A stretch of 64,000 nucleotides of DNA from Kingdonia uniflora (lineage: Eukaryota > Streptophyta > Magnoliopsida > Ranunculales > Circaeasteraceae), in the NCBI GenBank assembly GCA_014058105.1, contig JACGCM010002624.1, positions 124,001 to 188,000 of the forward strand, written 5' to 3'. How positions within the stretch are numbered: position 1 is the stretch's first letter; each line of letters opens with the position of its first letter. Of the stretch, positions 25,001-37,568 are shown piece after piece. The translations under genes and the position numbers were made by a program. A model generated the notes under the pieces. The model did not search any database and was not told the DNA's origin. It saw only the letters and a program-made list of their open reading frames with translations.

Positions 25001-26832
25001 TAACGCATTTGTAGTCCAGAGAAATTAGCATTGTATAACATGTTCAGAAAGAAAAGTTTCTTACCAGCACAGAATACAAAGCGTAGGTCCTTCTCTGCAC
25101 CAGCATGGATGGGCATATAGCTACAGCACAAAGGTGAAAGATTTTTTTTTTTTAATGGCACATTTAATATATGTATGCTACAATAGAAGAACCTAAGTTT
25201 ATGAAAAATGAGCAACCTTTATCCATTATTCGGAGACAAGATGTGTTCGACAAAAAGGTATAGGAGAAAATGAATAAATTACCTGCCATCAGGTTGTTGA
25301 AGTTTCCTCATAGAGATCAAAATTGATTCAGAACTAACACTTGAAAAGTTGTAGCCAACTATCTTCAGTATGGATAGAGCACAATAGGTGTTAGCCAAGT
25401 GGCTACCATTGCGACTCAAGTCCTGTCAACACGTTCCACAATTTTAATAATGTGTCATGGCGACCATTGGGCATACTTCTATGGTTATCGTGTTGGTAGG
25501 GATAAATAAATTGTTATCCAATTTAAAGTCATACCGTGCCATCGCGAATCTGAGCCGTTCTAGATCCACAAAACCCATAGAATTCTCCTGGAAAATATTA
25601 ACAGAATCCTCTAACCAATATCATAGAATCAAGAAAAAGAATTACTCCTACCAAAAAATATGACATACCATTTTCCAGATCATCAGTATCTTTTGGATGC
25701 ACTTGAAACGACATGACCCAGTTGGCTACTTGCTCTTTATCAACCTAAACAGTGAATATCAGTACACTATAGGAAATCTAATAAAAAACAAAATGATACA
25801 TAAAACTACTTAACTCTAGATAGTAATGCGGTATACTACAAAACATAGAACGGGAGAAGATATAATTGATTTAAGAAACTTCATTCGCACAATAATTTGC
25901 AACATTTCTATTTGTTAGGCAGTTTCCAAATGGTTTTAGAAACCTATTGTAGTTTCTCTGTTTTGCTCCTCCAAACAAAGGCTTGCCCACACTTAATTGT
26001 GAATTTAATTCATTGTGTTTGTTTAATCGAAGCTTCCGCCGATTTCTTTTCCATACTAATATACACAAATGTTATACATATATGTAAAAATAGGTAACAT
26101 TTACTCATAAAATTCATACATAAATTATTTATCAGACTGCTAAACATGATCTCGGCATCTCTCTCATAACTAAGCTAGCCCATTCTGCTAAACTATCCAC
26201 ATTAGTTAGTCTCAGATGCATACAAGTCTCGTAAAACAACCATATCTGTCATGACTGAGCTAACACATTCTACTAAATCCACCTTCATTACGCTCCGATA
26301 CATCTAAAAAGAGACTTTTTCAATCAAACAAGTCCATCAAATCACTAGAAACAGCTGAATTACAAGTCAATTTCAATTCAATCACAAAACATCAGAATCT
26401 GCTGTAATCTACTGTTATCTGATCATGAAAACAACACTTAAAAATCGATACTTAGACCTCATGTACTCAAACAACTCCATTAAATCACTAAATTTCAACT
26501 TAAATCACTATAAACAGTTGAATTACAACTCAATTTCAACTTAAATTACAAGATCAACATGAAAATCAAGTAATTGAGAGATTGCTTACTCGATCTAGGG
26601 CATCAAGGATGTGGAGACCAGAGATGGCGAAGTAAGCGAGAGTGATACGATTGATATCTTCGCGTTCGTAGTCTGAAGGTAAGTATGAGTACATCATCTC
26701 CAAGTATCGCACATGGCGTTCTCTATCGAACAAAAAGCTTGAAGACTCCATTAATGGTGGAACTGTTACTGTTACGGTTACAGTTACAGATGACGATGAG
26801 CTAAATTGAGTAAAAACGAGAGAACATGACAT
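22084..26832 (-). CDS. GGB: Protein geranylgeranyltransferase type I, beta subunit
   Basis: Eleven exons: 26590-26832, 25669-25744, 25535-25587, 25283-25422, 25065-25120, 24894-24970, 24549-24594, 23257-23381, 22859-22926, 22648-22735 and 22084-22233. All phases agree; the total is 1122 nt, or 373 residues, the normal size for plant GGB. Prenyltransferase repeats are visible: GSHLANTYCALSILK, DGSYMPIHAGAEKDLRFVFC, SYDGGFGLVPCSESHGGATY, APDGGFQGRTNK and YGGFGKFPENLPDLYHSYYG. The expected zinc ligands are present: Asp and Cys in SDTCYAFW, and His in LYHSYYG. With the shared alpha subunit the enzyme attaches geranylgeranyl to C-terminal CaaL proteins such as ROP GTPases, in the cytosol. The N-terminus has an odd run of Ser and alternating Val-Thr before the conserved RHVRYLEMMY. 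Confidence 0.95.
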
Positions 26833-27104
26833 GTGATTTGGCTTTTTTTAAAGTTTAACGTCGTAAAACTTTGTTGTTTATTGCGTTGGTTAGTAGAAGC
26901 GTCATAGCTTCACCAAAATAGCTATTGAGTTGGCTCTTCTCCTTGCCGATGTAGAGGTCGAAAGTGATGAATAGAACTCTGTAATTGTAATGTGTCATAA
27001 ATTGTGCAACGTGTATGTTGATGAGATCGACTGGTCGTATGCTGGTTGAAGATGGAGCTTGAGTCCGAAATGTGGAATAAGCTACTACAGTAAGCCAATA
27101 TTTG

Positions 27105-27212
27105 CCCAGTGGTGGTTATGACCCTCCACCACGAAAGGAGTCGTGGGTTCGAAATGACTTTGGAACACCATGAGGTTAGAAACTCAGGGTTGGCAAAACT
27201 TATGATATAAAT
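27105..27212 (+). repeat. SINE-like copy, family A
   Basis: It contains gagtcgtgggttcgaaatgac, close to a tRNA-type internal B box (GGTTCGANNCC), then 'ggttagaaactcagggttgg'. The same order of phrases is found at 52921-53045 (plus) and twice at 42971-43225 (minus). Confidence 0.55.
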
Positions 27213-27289
27213 TATGAGCGACTTGTGGGCAGTCTGGAAAAATAAAACAACAAATACTGGCATCTTCGAATGTTTTCGAATAGATGTCT

Positions 27290-28864
27290 CTAAGTCATTG
27301 AAAAGTTATATTTGATAGGGATCAAATGAAGAGGAACTTTCTTGTGAACAGTTTGGCCAACTGATTCATCCATGTTTATATCTTCTCTTTTCATCCCATT
27401 AGGCAATTCCCAGTTGAAACAGTAAAGAAGATTCGCGAGCGTGAGCATTAAGTTCGCAATCCCTGTAGTAATTGCAGGGCACCCCCTTCGTCCCGCACCA
27501 AAGGGTAAGAGCTCAAAATGTTGTCCCTTATAATCAACACAACTATTCAAAAACCTCTCAGGTAAAAACTCTTCAGGATTGTCCCAATATTCGGGGTTTC
27601 TCCCGATTGCCCATATATTCACTACAACTCGAGTCTTAGGATATATGTCGTACCCGTTGAGCTTACAGTGTCGTATTGTTTCTCGTGGGATTCCAAGTAC
27701 GCCTGGTGGGTGTAATCTTAGTGTCTCCTTTAAGACCATCTTCAAGTAGTTAAGTTGATCAAGATCGCTTTCTTCAACGTTCCCTTTGTTTCCAATGCAT
27801 AGTCTGATTTCTTCTTGAGCTTTTCTCATTGCGTCTTGGTTCCTAACGAGCTCCGACATTGCCCATACTATTGATATCGCGCTGGAGTCTACTCCAGCAA
27901 AGAAAATATTCTGAATTACAAAGTAATATTAACGGTTACGTAGATCGTAGAAGAAAGAAATAAAAGTTGACGAGACAGATAAATAATTTGCTTACCATGA
28001 GAATTGCCTTGATATGATTCTCATTTAGAGGAATACAGTGAGACTGGGTTTTCGCTAGTCCAAGCAAGACATCTATGATGTCTTCGTGCTCGGGTTTTGT
28101 TCGATTCGAATTAAGGTGTTCGCAATCATTTGTTGGTAAAACACATCCAAGTCGTGAAAGATGTTCTCAAGTCTCTTGTTGAGTCCAGTGAACTTATCGA
28201 CTATCCACCCAAAATGCGGGAAATAGTCAGCTGCAGTAGGTGTTCCTAACACCGCAAGGGCCTCAAAAACATACTCTTCAAAGTTATTGCCTTGATAACT
28301 TTTACCGCAAACAATCCTAGAAATTATTTGGTTAGTAAGAGAAAGAAACTTACTAGTAAGGTTAACGGGACTCGAAGAAACAGATGATTCGGAGATGGAC
28401 TTGATCATATTTGCAACCTCTTCTTCCCTCACAAACCCAAATGACTGCACCCTCTTAACGCTAAAAAGCTCAAGGATACAAATTTTGCGCATTTCCCTCC
28501 AGTACTCATTATAAGGAGAAAAGGCAATATCTAAGAAACCGTAAGAAAGGCGTTTTGGGCATACAAGAGGTGGCCTGCTGCAAAAATCAAGGTCCTGGGT
28601 CTTCATGACCTCTTTCGCATGTTCAGCTGATGAGACTACCAATGTTGGTATTGAACCGAGCTTCAAAAGCATGATAGGGCCATATTCCTTGGAGAGTGCC
28701 CATAGAGAATGATGGCGTAACGCACCAAGTTGGTGCAAGTTTCCTATGAAGGGAAGCCTAGGAGGACTTGGAGGAAGATTTGGTTGTTTGCTCTTGTTTG
28801 CAAGAAGCAACAAAGGGATGATAATAAGAGAAACAAATAAAATCAAAGGCAACCATGTAGGCAT
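27290..28864 (-). pseudogene. CYP71-type cytochrome P450 with a single frameshift
   Basis: Exon 1 is 27996-28864 and exon 2 is 27290-27910. Exon 1 is 869 nt long, one short of a multiple of three. The frame changes near 28095-28115: upstream reads FYQQMIANTLI, and the conserved sequence resumes one frame over as NSNRTKPEHEDIIDVLLGLA. As it stands, translation stops after 263 residues (stop at 28073). Without the shift the size (about 496) and intron place are normal for CYP71. All P450 landmarks survive: the N-terminal membrane anchor, the proline hinge LPPSPPRLP, an I-helix AGVDSS (where AGTDTS is usual), KETLRLHPP, PERF, and the haem-binding FGAGRRGCPA. The closest subfamily by eye is CYP71B. 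Everything else being intact, this is either a very young pseudogene or a sequencing error. Confidence 0.88.
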
Positions 28865-29311
28865 AGTTTAGAGTACTGTGATCAACGTGTGAAGTGCCTT
28901 TAAATAGTGTTCAATGATGATAGAAATACCGACTAAGGATGTCAAGTTCATCAAGGAAACGACTAACTACAAGATTTTTTTGCCTTGGTTTTCCATATGT
29001 AGGTCCGATGGTTATATAAAAGTCGCAAAAGAACGATAAAACAAAGAGAATTATCTCGTCCCTTAACGTAATGAACTTCGTCACTCGTGTTTTTAGCTCT
29101 AGGGCCTACTAATATACATATGCTTCAGAAAAATAGAGTTCTTCGACTGACATATTTCAGGATAATATCCCGTGGTTTGATTTATGCAATTATCTATTTA
29201 TAGAAAATATGAAGTTAACATTATTTCTAAGAGACCTTTGATTAGATAAAAACCACAATTTGAAATAAGAATAGAATTTCTAGAACAGTGACCTGAAAGC
29301 ACTAACCTTTA
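28865..29311. other. Upstream region of the P450
   Basis: AT-rich sequence that would hold the P450 promoter. No convincing TATA box beyond a weak TATTTAAAG (minus, about 28897-28905) and no repeat are seen. Confidence 0.35.
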
Positions 29312-29690
<379 letters not shown>

Positions 29691-30025
29691 AGGGTAAGAA
29701 GTTTGCTTGAAGGTAGGAGGAGAGTTCCAAAAAAGTTTTTTCAAAACTAAAAAAAATGGAAATATTTTAAATTACAGTATGAACTACTAAAGTCAATGAA
29801 ATTTCTGACGATCGCTTGGGTTTGAGCTAAATTTTAGCGAACTACAAATAATGACCGTTATAACATGTGTTAAGGGTTAGGGATCATGGGGGTGAAGAGC
29901 CCCCTAACAACTAAACCATAAAAGGGTTAAACTATGACAACTTGGAAAATAAAATAACATTTTGATAAGTATTTTCCCTATTGTTGTTTATAATCTACCT
30001 GAATTTTTTTTATTTCTGGAAGGGT

Positions 30026-30087
30026 TCATGAGACCTCTCTTGCTGTTGATTATAATCTACCTGAATGGCAAGAGAGGTCTATGAGCT
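30026..30087. repeat. Short imperfect hairpin
   Basis: 'tcatgagacctctcttgc' (from about 30028) pairs with 'gcaagagaggtctatgag' (from about 30067), giving 17 pairs with one bulged base and a loop of about 22 bases. A phrase 'ttataatctacctgaat' occurs both before and inside it. Confidence 0.5.
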
Positions 30088-30739
30088 TTTAAGTCAACGT
30101 GGATGGCAGAAATTATTTCCACTTTTCACAAGTGTTCATGAGATCTGCATTGGCCGTCTTTCTCCATCTGCCATAGTCGAATACAGTGAGCATACACCCA
30201 AAAGAAAGAAACTGTGATATTGGTTTTTGTTTACAAGTAAATTTAGGATGAATATTTCCATATTGGTTTTTGTTAATTGCTAAGAGTAAAACTGTGATTG
30301 CTTACAAAAAATAAAAGAATGAAAATGAGATACTCTAAAGAACGAAAGGAAGGAGATGTATGTTGATAGATGGCGGAGGTAAGGACGTGAAAGTGTATGG
30401 ATAAGAAAAGAAGAATACACAATGAAGAAACTGAATGTTATGAATTTGTCGAGGTGAGAATGTTGTTCAGTTAGATGGTAATTGCGAGTCTACGATTGCA
30501 GGGTCAAGAAAACTGGAGAAATATTAATGTTATAAATTGGATGTCAAGGATACTTGAGATAATGACCTACAACAATGGTGGCAGAGAGTGTTTCAGATAC
30601 CTGGAGGACCGGGACGTCATCTTCGCCAAAGCATTGAACGATTAGTATGTCATATCACTCACTTTCTGTGAGATCGTTTCATAACAAATTATTAAGGTAA
30701 TTCCCTTTGCGTGGTTGAACTAATACGAGTTTTTGGTAA

Positions 30740-30967
<228 letters not shown>

Positions 30968-31454
30968 TAAGCCACTCAATAATTTGGTTCATTTTTTCCT
31001 TGGATGGTTCAGATTACTGTTTTTATAAGCCTTTAAATTGTTAAACTTTTGCTAGTTATTTATAAATTTCTAAAAGATCTTTAACTCCCTTCTTTCCTAT
31101 TGGTTGTATTTATATTGTTCCCTGCAGTAATATATGAGATTGTGTTTGATACATTGTTTAAGTTTGGGAGCTGAGTTTTTTTTTTTGAAGGCTACACTAC
31201 TGGTAGTTGTTGCATGATTTTTGCTAACCGTATTAGTTGAGCTTCACTAATAGACGATGTTTAAAAGTTGTAATTACACTGTTTTTGCTACCTTCAATAA
31301 AAGGGAGTCTTGGTCTCTAAGAAAGCATATACACGCTTATCCAACAAATGCGTAGGGACAGTCTTCGAGTGACAAATTTTAGCAAACTATTCTCTCTCAA
31401 AAATTTGTTAGAAATGGTCTTAGAAGTAGTAATTTTTGTGGATGACAAAAACAA

Positions 31455-31575
31455 CTCCCATACGCATAAACAGAGGTCCTAAGTTCGATTCACCACCAAC
31501 AAGCCACTCGCCAAGATTTACCTTGACTAAACTCATTATGTGGTTTGGCAAGGTTCTCACGATTTGTGATTAACT
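31455..31575 (+). repeat. SINE-like copy, family B
   Basis: It contains 'gaggtcctaagttcgattcacca', a B-box-like word, and then 'gatttaccttgactaaac' and 'aaggttctcacga'. The same sequence of phrases is found at 44252-44405. It lies just upstream of the DUF2470-type gene. Confidence 0.55.
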
Positions 31576-31707
31576 TATTATTATGTTCATGAATAAATGC
31601 CCTATGATGGGGCACAGTAAACAACGACAAACAAACATCCGTTGTTCACCTCCAAAGCCTTCTTCGCTCCTCTCTCTCTCTCTCTCTCCCTTCTCTGATA
31701 AAAAACA

Positions 31708-34700
31708 ATGGGGACTAACAAGCGTCTGGTTCTAACATATGCAGAGAAGTGCAAGGTGCACTCTTAACACAGTTACCCATTTTTATTTTTATTTTATTTG
31801 ATGACTCTAAACACTAACTTAGAGAAGTTTTGTTTAGTTTAGTTCAACTGTTGTAACATTTTTATGTGTGTGTGTTTGTTTATTTGGCAGAACATATTGG
31901 CTTCTAATTGGCAAGCTTATCTCAGTACTATCAAAGTTGATGCTAATGGAAGGTATAATGGTTAAGAGCAATTGTATTTACATTGAAAGAAAAGTTACAA
32001 ATATAATGCTAATTCAAGTATACGCCTTCGAATATCGTGAATGTACTATAATTCAAAGCTTGGGGATCAATGGGGTGTGTTTAATTGATCACCCATTGCT
32101 AAAGTTTGGATCTTTTTAGAATACCAACACTAACCATAAGCAGAAATCGTGATTTGGGTGTGCTTAGTTAATCATTAAATGCCGAAGTTTGGATTTTTAG
32201 AATACCAACACTAAGTCAGTAACTATATGTTGGAAGTGTAGATGTTATTGTACGATTAAATGCTCGTTATATTGATTCCGTTATACATCAAAACCGGGAA
32301 AGGTCTTTACAAAGCATTGCTACGTAAAGTTTGTATTTCCTTTAAAGAAATGGAAATATAGTATCACTCATGTATCGCAGTATCGAGATTCAGGAGGAAA
32401 TCATGATTTGTTTGCGTCCACAATATTTGTGTCTGGTTATTACAATATATTGGGCAACAATGTATAGTATGTTGATAGAAAGTCTGATGAACTTATCTAT
32501 ATTAGAGTGTCAATGGTTTGTGCAAATTGGTGTAAGAGCAAGATGTGGTTATTTAGTGTTATTTAGAAGTGTATAACCTATGTTTTTTTTTATATACGGG
32601 ATGTGTTACATTTCTTCCGCAAATGTCCAAATATATGAGGACTGGTCACTTGTTGACTATGAGATTCCTTATGCCAATTACTTATTTATTTTTTGTCTTT
32701 CGTTTTGTTGTAGCAAGGAGGATATTCACACTTCTAAGATTAAGTATTTCTTCAGGCGGGGGAGACCGTACGTCTGGATACCAGAAAAAGACTTTCACAA
32801 TGTGGTACATTTTAAACTCTCTATGTTCATTCTTCTATGGTAAGAGTTATCTTTGTTACTAACTGAAGTTTACAATTTCCAAAAGACTGGTAGTTTTGTG
32901 TGTTACCATTTTTGTGTTTATCTTTTTGCAAAAGACATATCATTAGAGAAGAAGGAAATTAGCTACGTATCGGTTCAGCCAGATTCAGTACAATTTTGTT
33001 TTGGCAAACAAAAGAACGACGCAATAAAAAACAAGAATAACATGTGATTTTTTTTGGAAAAGCAAGGATATCACTCAGATTGACCCTACACAACTTGTAA
33101 TAGCATCTACAGAATCCGTAAACCTCCAAATATCTTAGCTTCCCATTACTACTAGATGTGGCGAGTTAAATGCAAGTTGAAACTTCCACATCATAGAAAT
33201 CCTGCCGTATCATACCGTCTTCGCGTTTTGAAACAACTATTCTTCAGCGAAAAGACTTCACCTCAATAAGAAAAATAGCGAGCCTCGGTGACCGTTAACT
33301 GTACCTAGTGCTAGTAACAATAGCTACAACTTGGCCAGCCAGTTGAGTCTCTTGGATTTCATTATCGGGTTTTCGATTAGTTACTTCTAGATGCCCATAG
33401 GCTTCATTTGTTCGTTGTCACTCCCAGTAGCTACATCTTCATTCTCTTGTTCAGTTTCCTTTAACTTGGGGTGTTATTTTCTTGTGTATATATACGATGC
33501 ATATTGCTAACGAAAGAATACAATATTCAATTATTTTAACTGAACCGAAAATATGCATATTTTTTTTCCAGGTTATGCCCCATATAATATATACCACCGG
33601 TGTTTTGGATCGATGGACTTCACCCATCTGCATTGTATAAGAAGTAGAACTTAAAACTAATTTGGATAAAATGGTATTCCTTGAAGATTTGACTTCCAGG
33701 AACTGAAAATCCCGAAAACTCAAATTTTGAGTGAACACACCGGAAAATCCCGAAAACACGAAAACAACAGCAACACTATAAATAGATGTTAAGTGTATTA
33801 TGGCCCTCCACGCCCCAAAATGACCCAGGGGTGGCTCTTCTTAACCCCCCAAATAACCTATGGGCGCCAGGCTGTGATCCCAAAAAAGCTGAAATTTTCA
33901 GGAAACCTCCCTGAAATTTGGTATGCTATAGCAATATCATTTTTTTTTCCAGAAAAATCCCAAAAATATGAAAACAACACCAAACCTATAAATGGGTTCT
34001 AAGTGAATTATGGGGCTACATGATCTCCAAAATGGCCATCGGTGACCTCGGAGATAGACGTGCATCATGGTATGCCTCAACTCCTAAAAGCCTTAGCCTC
34101 TCTTAATTAATTAAACAGATAAGGGAAGTTTCCTAAGTCATTCTGGACTTGAATAAGCTTATACAAGAAGTCTCTACTATTTTTAGTTTTCGAAGAGGTA
34201 GGAAACATCTTGATATTCTACAAGGTACACACGTTGGGGGTATTCAATATTTTTATAAATGGACGCATTAGTTCTTAAATTTGGCTTTAAAATGTTGGTT
34301 GCTGTACGAAGTTATTGGCTTCTTATTATTATTAAATACAACTATTGCAAGTGAATGCTATATCTCAATCTTAAGGCTGCGAGTCACAACTGGTCTTTCA
34401 TCTTTTCTCCTGACGACCAATTTATTTAAGAAATGTACTTGGAATTTATATTTTTTGTAATTTGAAATTTCGTATTGCTCGGTTAAGTAGTTAATAATAA
34501 AACTATGGTTCATTAACCCATCTTCACTTCTGATTTTCTTACTCTCTTGTAGAGTCTAATTATTGATGAGCGTGGCTCTCTTGCCGTGACAAACCCCTAC
34601 CCTGGTCCACTTGCAGATATACTAAGATCCATAAAAAAGGTTAGTTTTATTTATTTTTCATAGCCTTTTTTTCTTCTTCCAAGTTTTAAATTTAAGCAAA

Positions 34701-36709
34701 AAAAAATAAAAAATGCGACTCTTGCGAGAGCTCCACTGTAATTTCTCTAGTAAGTTAATCATTGTTCACGCAGGTCCCTACCAGGGTTGCTTTGATTGGT
34801 GATCTTGTGCCTATGCAAGAACAACGGGTAAGTTTATCCATCAATGTCCCCAAATCCAAAGATAAATAAAGGCACGAATTGGAATATCCTGTATAAAATA
34901 TTAGTCAAGCTGAAAGAAAGAAAATAGGGAGGGAGGGAGGGAAATACTGCAATATACACATGATACTTATACTTTCTTACACCTTCTTACAGGTACAACT
35001 TGCGGTAGAAAGTCTAAGAAAGATAGTATTGTCAGAGCGGAAGGCAATTAGTGAAGCTGGTTACTCTGTTTCTGGTATATTAAATTCTTCGAGCATCAAT
35101 CATATATCACAAAATGAGAAGCTTCAGGAGGCATTGGATGGAGATGATCCTTATGCGGTGTATAAGTTCGATATTAGGTATTATCTCCAAGACTCTAACC
35201 ATCTCTGTTAGTTAGTCTTGAGCTAACGATTCTAATGTGGTCTGCTTTTCATGTCCACTATACATAATTAGACTCTTCTTATGGTCTAAAATACATATGG
35301 TGGACATATACATGGACTAAAAAACCCATACATCATGAATAAAAACTGGCTCTAAACTAGTAGGTAGGTCTACTTCTGATTTTAAATTTAGTAGGCCTTG
35401 CACATTCTCTTTTTCTTTGTGTTATCCTATTGGGTTCTTGCACATTCTACTGTACATTCTTGTAGTTATTTGATTAATCTGGGGGGTCGCTCTATCCCCA
35501 GCTCACCGTAAAAAAAAAAAAAAAAAACTCTAATCTAACTAAACTGTAAATCCTGATACAATACACTATTCATAACAAAAACATCAAGCAGAATCGATGC
35601 AATTATATTTAGTTTCTTTTCCAAAAGAAAACTCATATTTAGCTCCAACAATGAAAATTCTTGGGCTAAACACTATCATCTTCAAATTACATAACATGCT
35701 TGTGAATTGTAAGATCTGAATGAAGATCATTGCTTTAGCACTAACTGAGTAAATTTTTTCTACACAGATCATGTACCTATATAGATGGTAGCGGGGTTAC
35801 GCATGATGTGAAATTGGATGACATTCAAGCATCAAAGGCAGACTTATTGTGTAAGACCCACATTGCAATTACATTTGGAGCATGTTTCAATATCCATAGA
35901 CATCCTCTTATGCGTCATGCTACATATTTGGATATAGAAGTATATATCTTCAGTTCCAAAATATCCGCAAAATGTCTGGAAACTCCAGAAAATATTGCGT
36001 ATACGAATTGACTGTTGGGTATTCCAGGACCATTATGTCCGTTGATCATGACAATTTAAGCCTTGATATAGAGGACTCAGCTTTCCGTTTTCCTGACTAA
36101 ATTTTCTAGCATTTGTGTTAAATCTATGTCGTGTATTTCTATACAGCACCATATTCTGAAAAGCTAATTGATGGGATTAATCAGAGTCCTGCTAGGCGCA
36201 AAGCATTGATGTTTTTTTGTTTTGTGCATTTCAAGACAAATACGAGAGTAAGTAATTAATCTACTTAATACTTTTTTATGTGCATTTCAAGACAAACTCA
36301 TTAGCTATAAATTGCTCTTTGATACTTGTTAAGATAGTGGTTTCACTTTTGTTTTTGGGAGAAGACATTTCACATTCGTATTTTGCATATTTTTTACGTT
36401 AATACTTCAAGCCTTGGCTATCAACAGCTCCATTCTAAAGTTATAGGATTTTTTTCTATCTTTTTTAGGAGTTCATTTCAGAATGTGATTTAGGTTTGTA
36501 AGATCATTATTCTTTTGACGCCCGTCTCTGTGATTCTGAAGGATGCATTTATTCTATCTGTGGACCGGAAAGGATTTGACGTGCTTGGTCAGACCATTGA
36601 CGACCAATGGAAACAGTTCAGATTCACTTTCAAAGAAGAAGCTCAAGATATTGCAACATTCTGTGATGAACTTGTCGAAATGGAAGAGGAAGCTCTTAAA
36701 ACGATGTGA
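31708..36709 (+). CDS. FMN-binding split-barrel/DUF2470-type protein (pyridoxamine 5'-phosphate oxidase-related)
   Basis: Nine exons: 31708-31755, 31891-31952, 32714-32804, 34553-34639, 34774-34827, 34993-35177, 35768-35850, 36147-36247 and 36542-36709. Phases agree throughout; 879 nt, 292 residues. A CT-rich leader precedes the ATG. The N-terminal part (AEKCKNILASNWQAYLSTIK) and KIKYFFRRGRPYVWIPEKD fit a split-barrel flavin-binding domain. The C-terminus (FILSVDRKGFDVLGQTIDDQ ... FCDELVEMEEEALK) has the pattern of DUF2470, the domain that follows the barrel in plastid proteins related to the glutamyl-tRNA-reductase-binding protein. The middle holds ERGSLAVTNPYPGPLADILR and QSPARRKALMFFCFVHFKTN. 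I assign the family by motif memory, so the name is tentative; the exon structure is firmer. No transit peptide is obvious, so an extra upstream exon is possible. Confidence 0.7.
33740..34050. repeat. Imperfect tandem repeat of about 210 bp in intron 3
   Basis: 'aaaatcccgaaaacacgaaaacaacagcaacactataaat' near 33744 is repeated with changes near 33954, followed in both by a similar 'ttaagtg/ctaagtg...attatggg' stretch and 'ccaaaatg'. It lies in the 1.75-kb third intron of the DUF2470-type gene. Confidence 0.6.
35380..35527 (+). mobile_element. 3' end of a truncated LINE/SINE insertion
   Basis: A 3'-UTR-like stretch with 'ggggggtcgctctatcccc' is followed by 18 A (35510-35527). The composition and tail mirror the LINE end at about 4050-4130. 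No coding part is left. It lies in intron 6 of the DUF2470-type gene. Confidence 0.55.
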
Positions 36710-36988
36710 AGGAAGTACAAGCTACTTTGTTTTAAGATGTGTTGCAATTTCAATCTCTGTTTGGCGATTATGCATAATACTTATTTGTGGTATTTTCTTT
36801 AGATGTGCTTCTACCCCAATTTTATATAAGTTACAAAGATGTAGATATTATTTTACTTTTATGGTAAATGCAAAACTAACAATGGTTGAAACTAAGTGAA
36901 GGTATATCAAAAACTTACAAAATACAATTTGATTGCCTTAAGAGGAAACTAATTACCAGAATGGGGGTTTTATGCATGCTACTCACCC

Positions 36989-37117
36989 GATACCCCTCAA
37001 AAGTATGCAAATCCTAAACTTAGAGAGTAGTCTCAAAAATATGCAAATAGGGACTGATACCCCTCAAAAGTATGCAAATCCTAAACTTAGAGAGTAGTCT
37101 CAAAAATATGCAAATCG
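36989..37117. repeat. Two-copy tandem repeat, 67-bp period
   Basis: The unit starting 'gatacccctcaaaagtatg' at 36989 is repeated at 37056 with very few differences. It lies between the convergent DUF2470-type and HSP70 genes. The open frame 37137-37331 next to it is not supported. Confidence 0.85.
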
Positions 37118-37568
37118 GGAACTTGGAGAGTGGTATGTGCATAGTACTTTTGTGGCATTTGGGTTTCTTCAACCAGAGTCCCAAAATTATGAACCTCGCA
37201 ACCTCGCAGGATTCCTTCAGTGTGAAGGGCTAGTCTTGAACTTCAACCCATTGAATTACAGGAAATATTTCTGGACTGCAATTTTGAAACTAGTAAGCAA
37301 TCAAGCATTTACCTGTAAAATCAAATTTTAAGCACACATAGCAATATCAAAAAATTGGCTTAACAAGCAAAAGGCAACAAAAAGAGCCAGATTACTAAAA
37401 CCGATCTAGAATATTTCAAACATCCAAAAGAAACATAATGTGCCTCGAGGCGCCAAAATTGACGACCTTCCAAACTACAGGCCATCACCAAAAAATCAAA
37501 ATTTAAAACAGACAATTAAACAGAAATGTTTATGATCACCAAAACAGCAAGAGAAAAAGAACTGCGGC

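Noticed and set aside
26922..27263. A 113-codon minus-strand frame between GGB and the P450
   Set aside because: It covers a SINE-like copy and has no protein features.
32569..32862. Overlapping open frames around 32.4-32.9 kb as separate genes, including IYEDWSLVDYEIPYANYL
   Set aside because: Most of this is intron 2 of the DUF2470-type gene. Only 32714-32804 joins in phase with its neighbours, and exon 2 splices straight to it.
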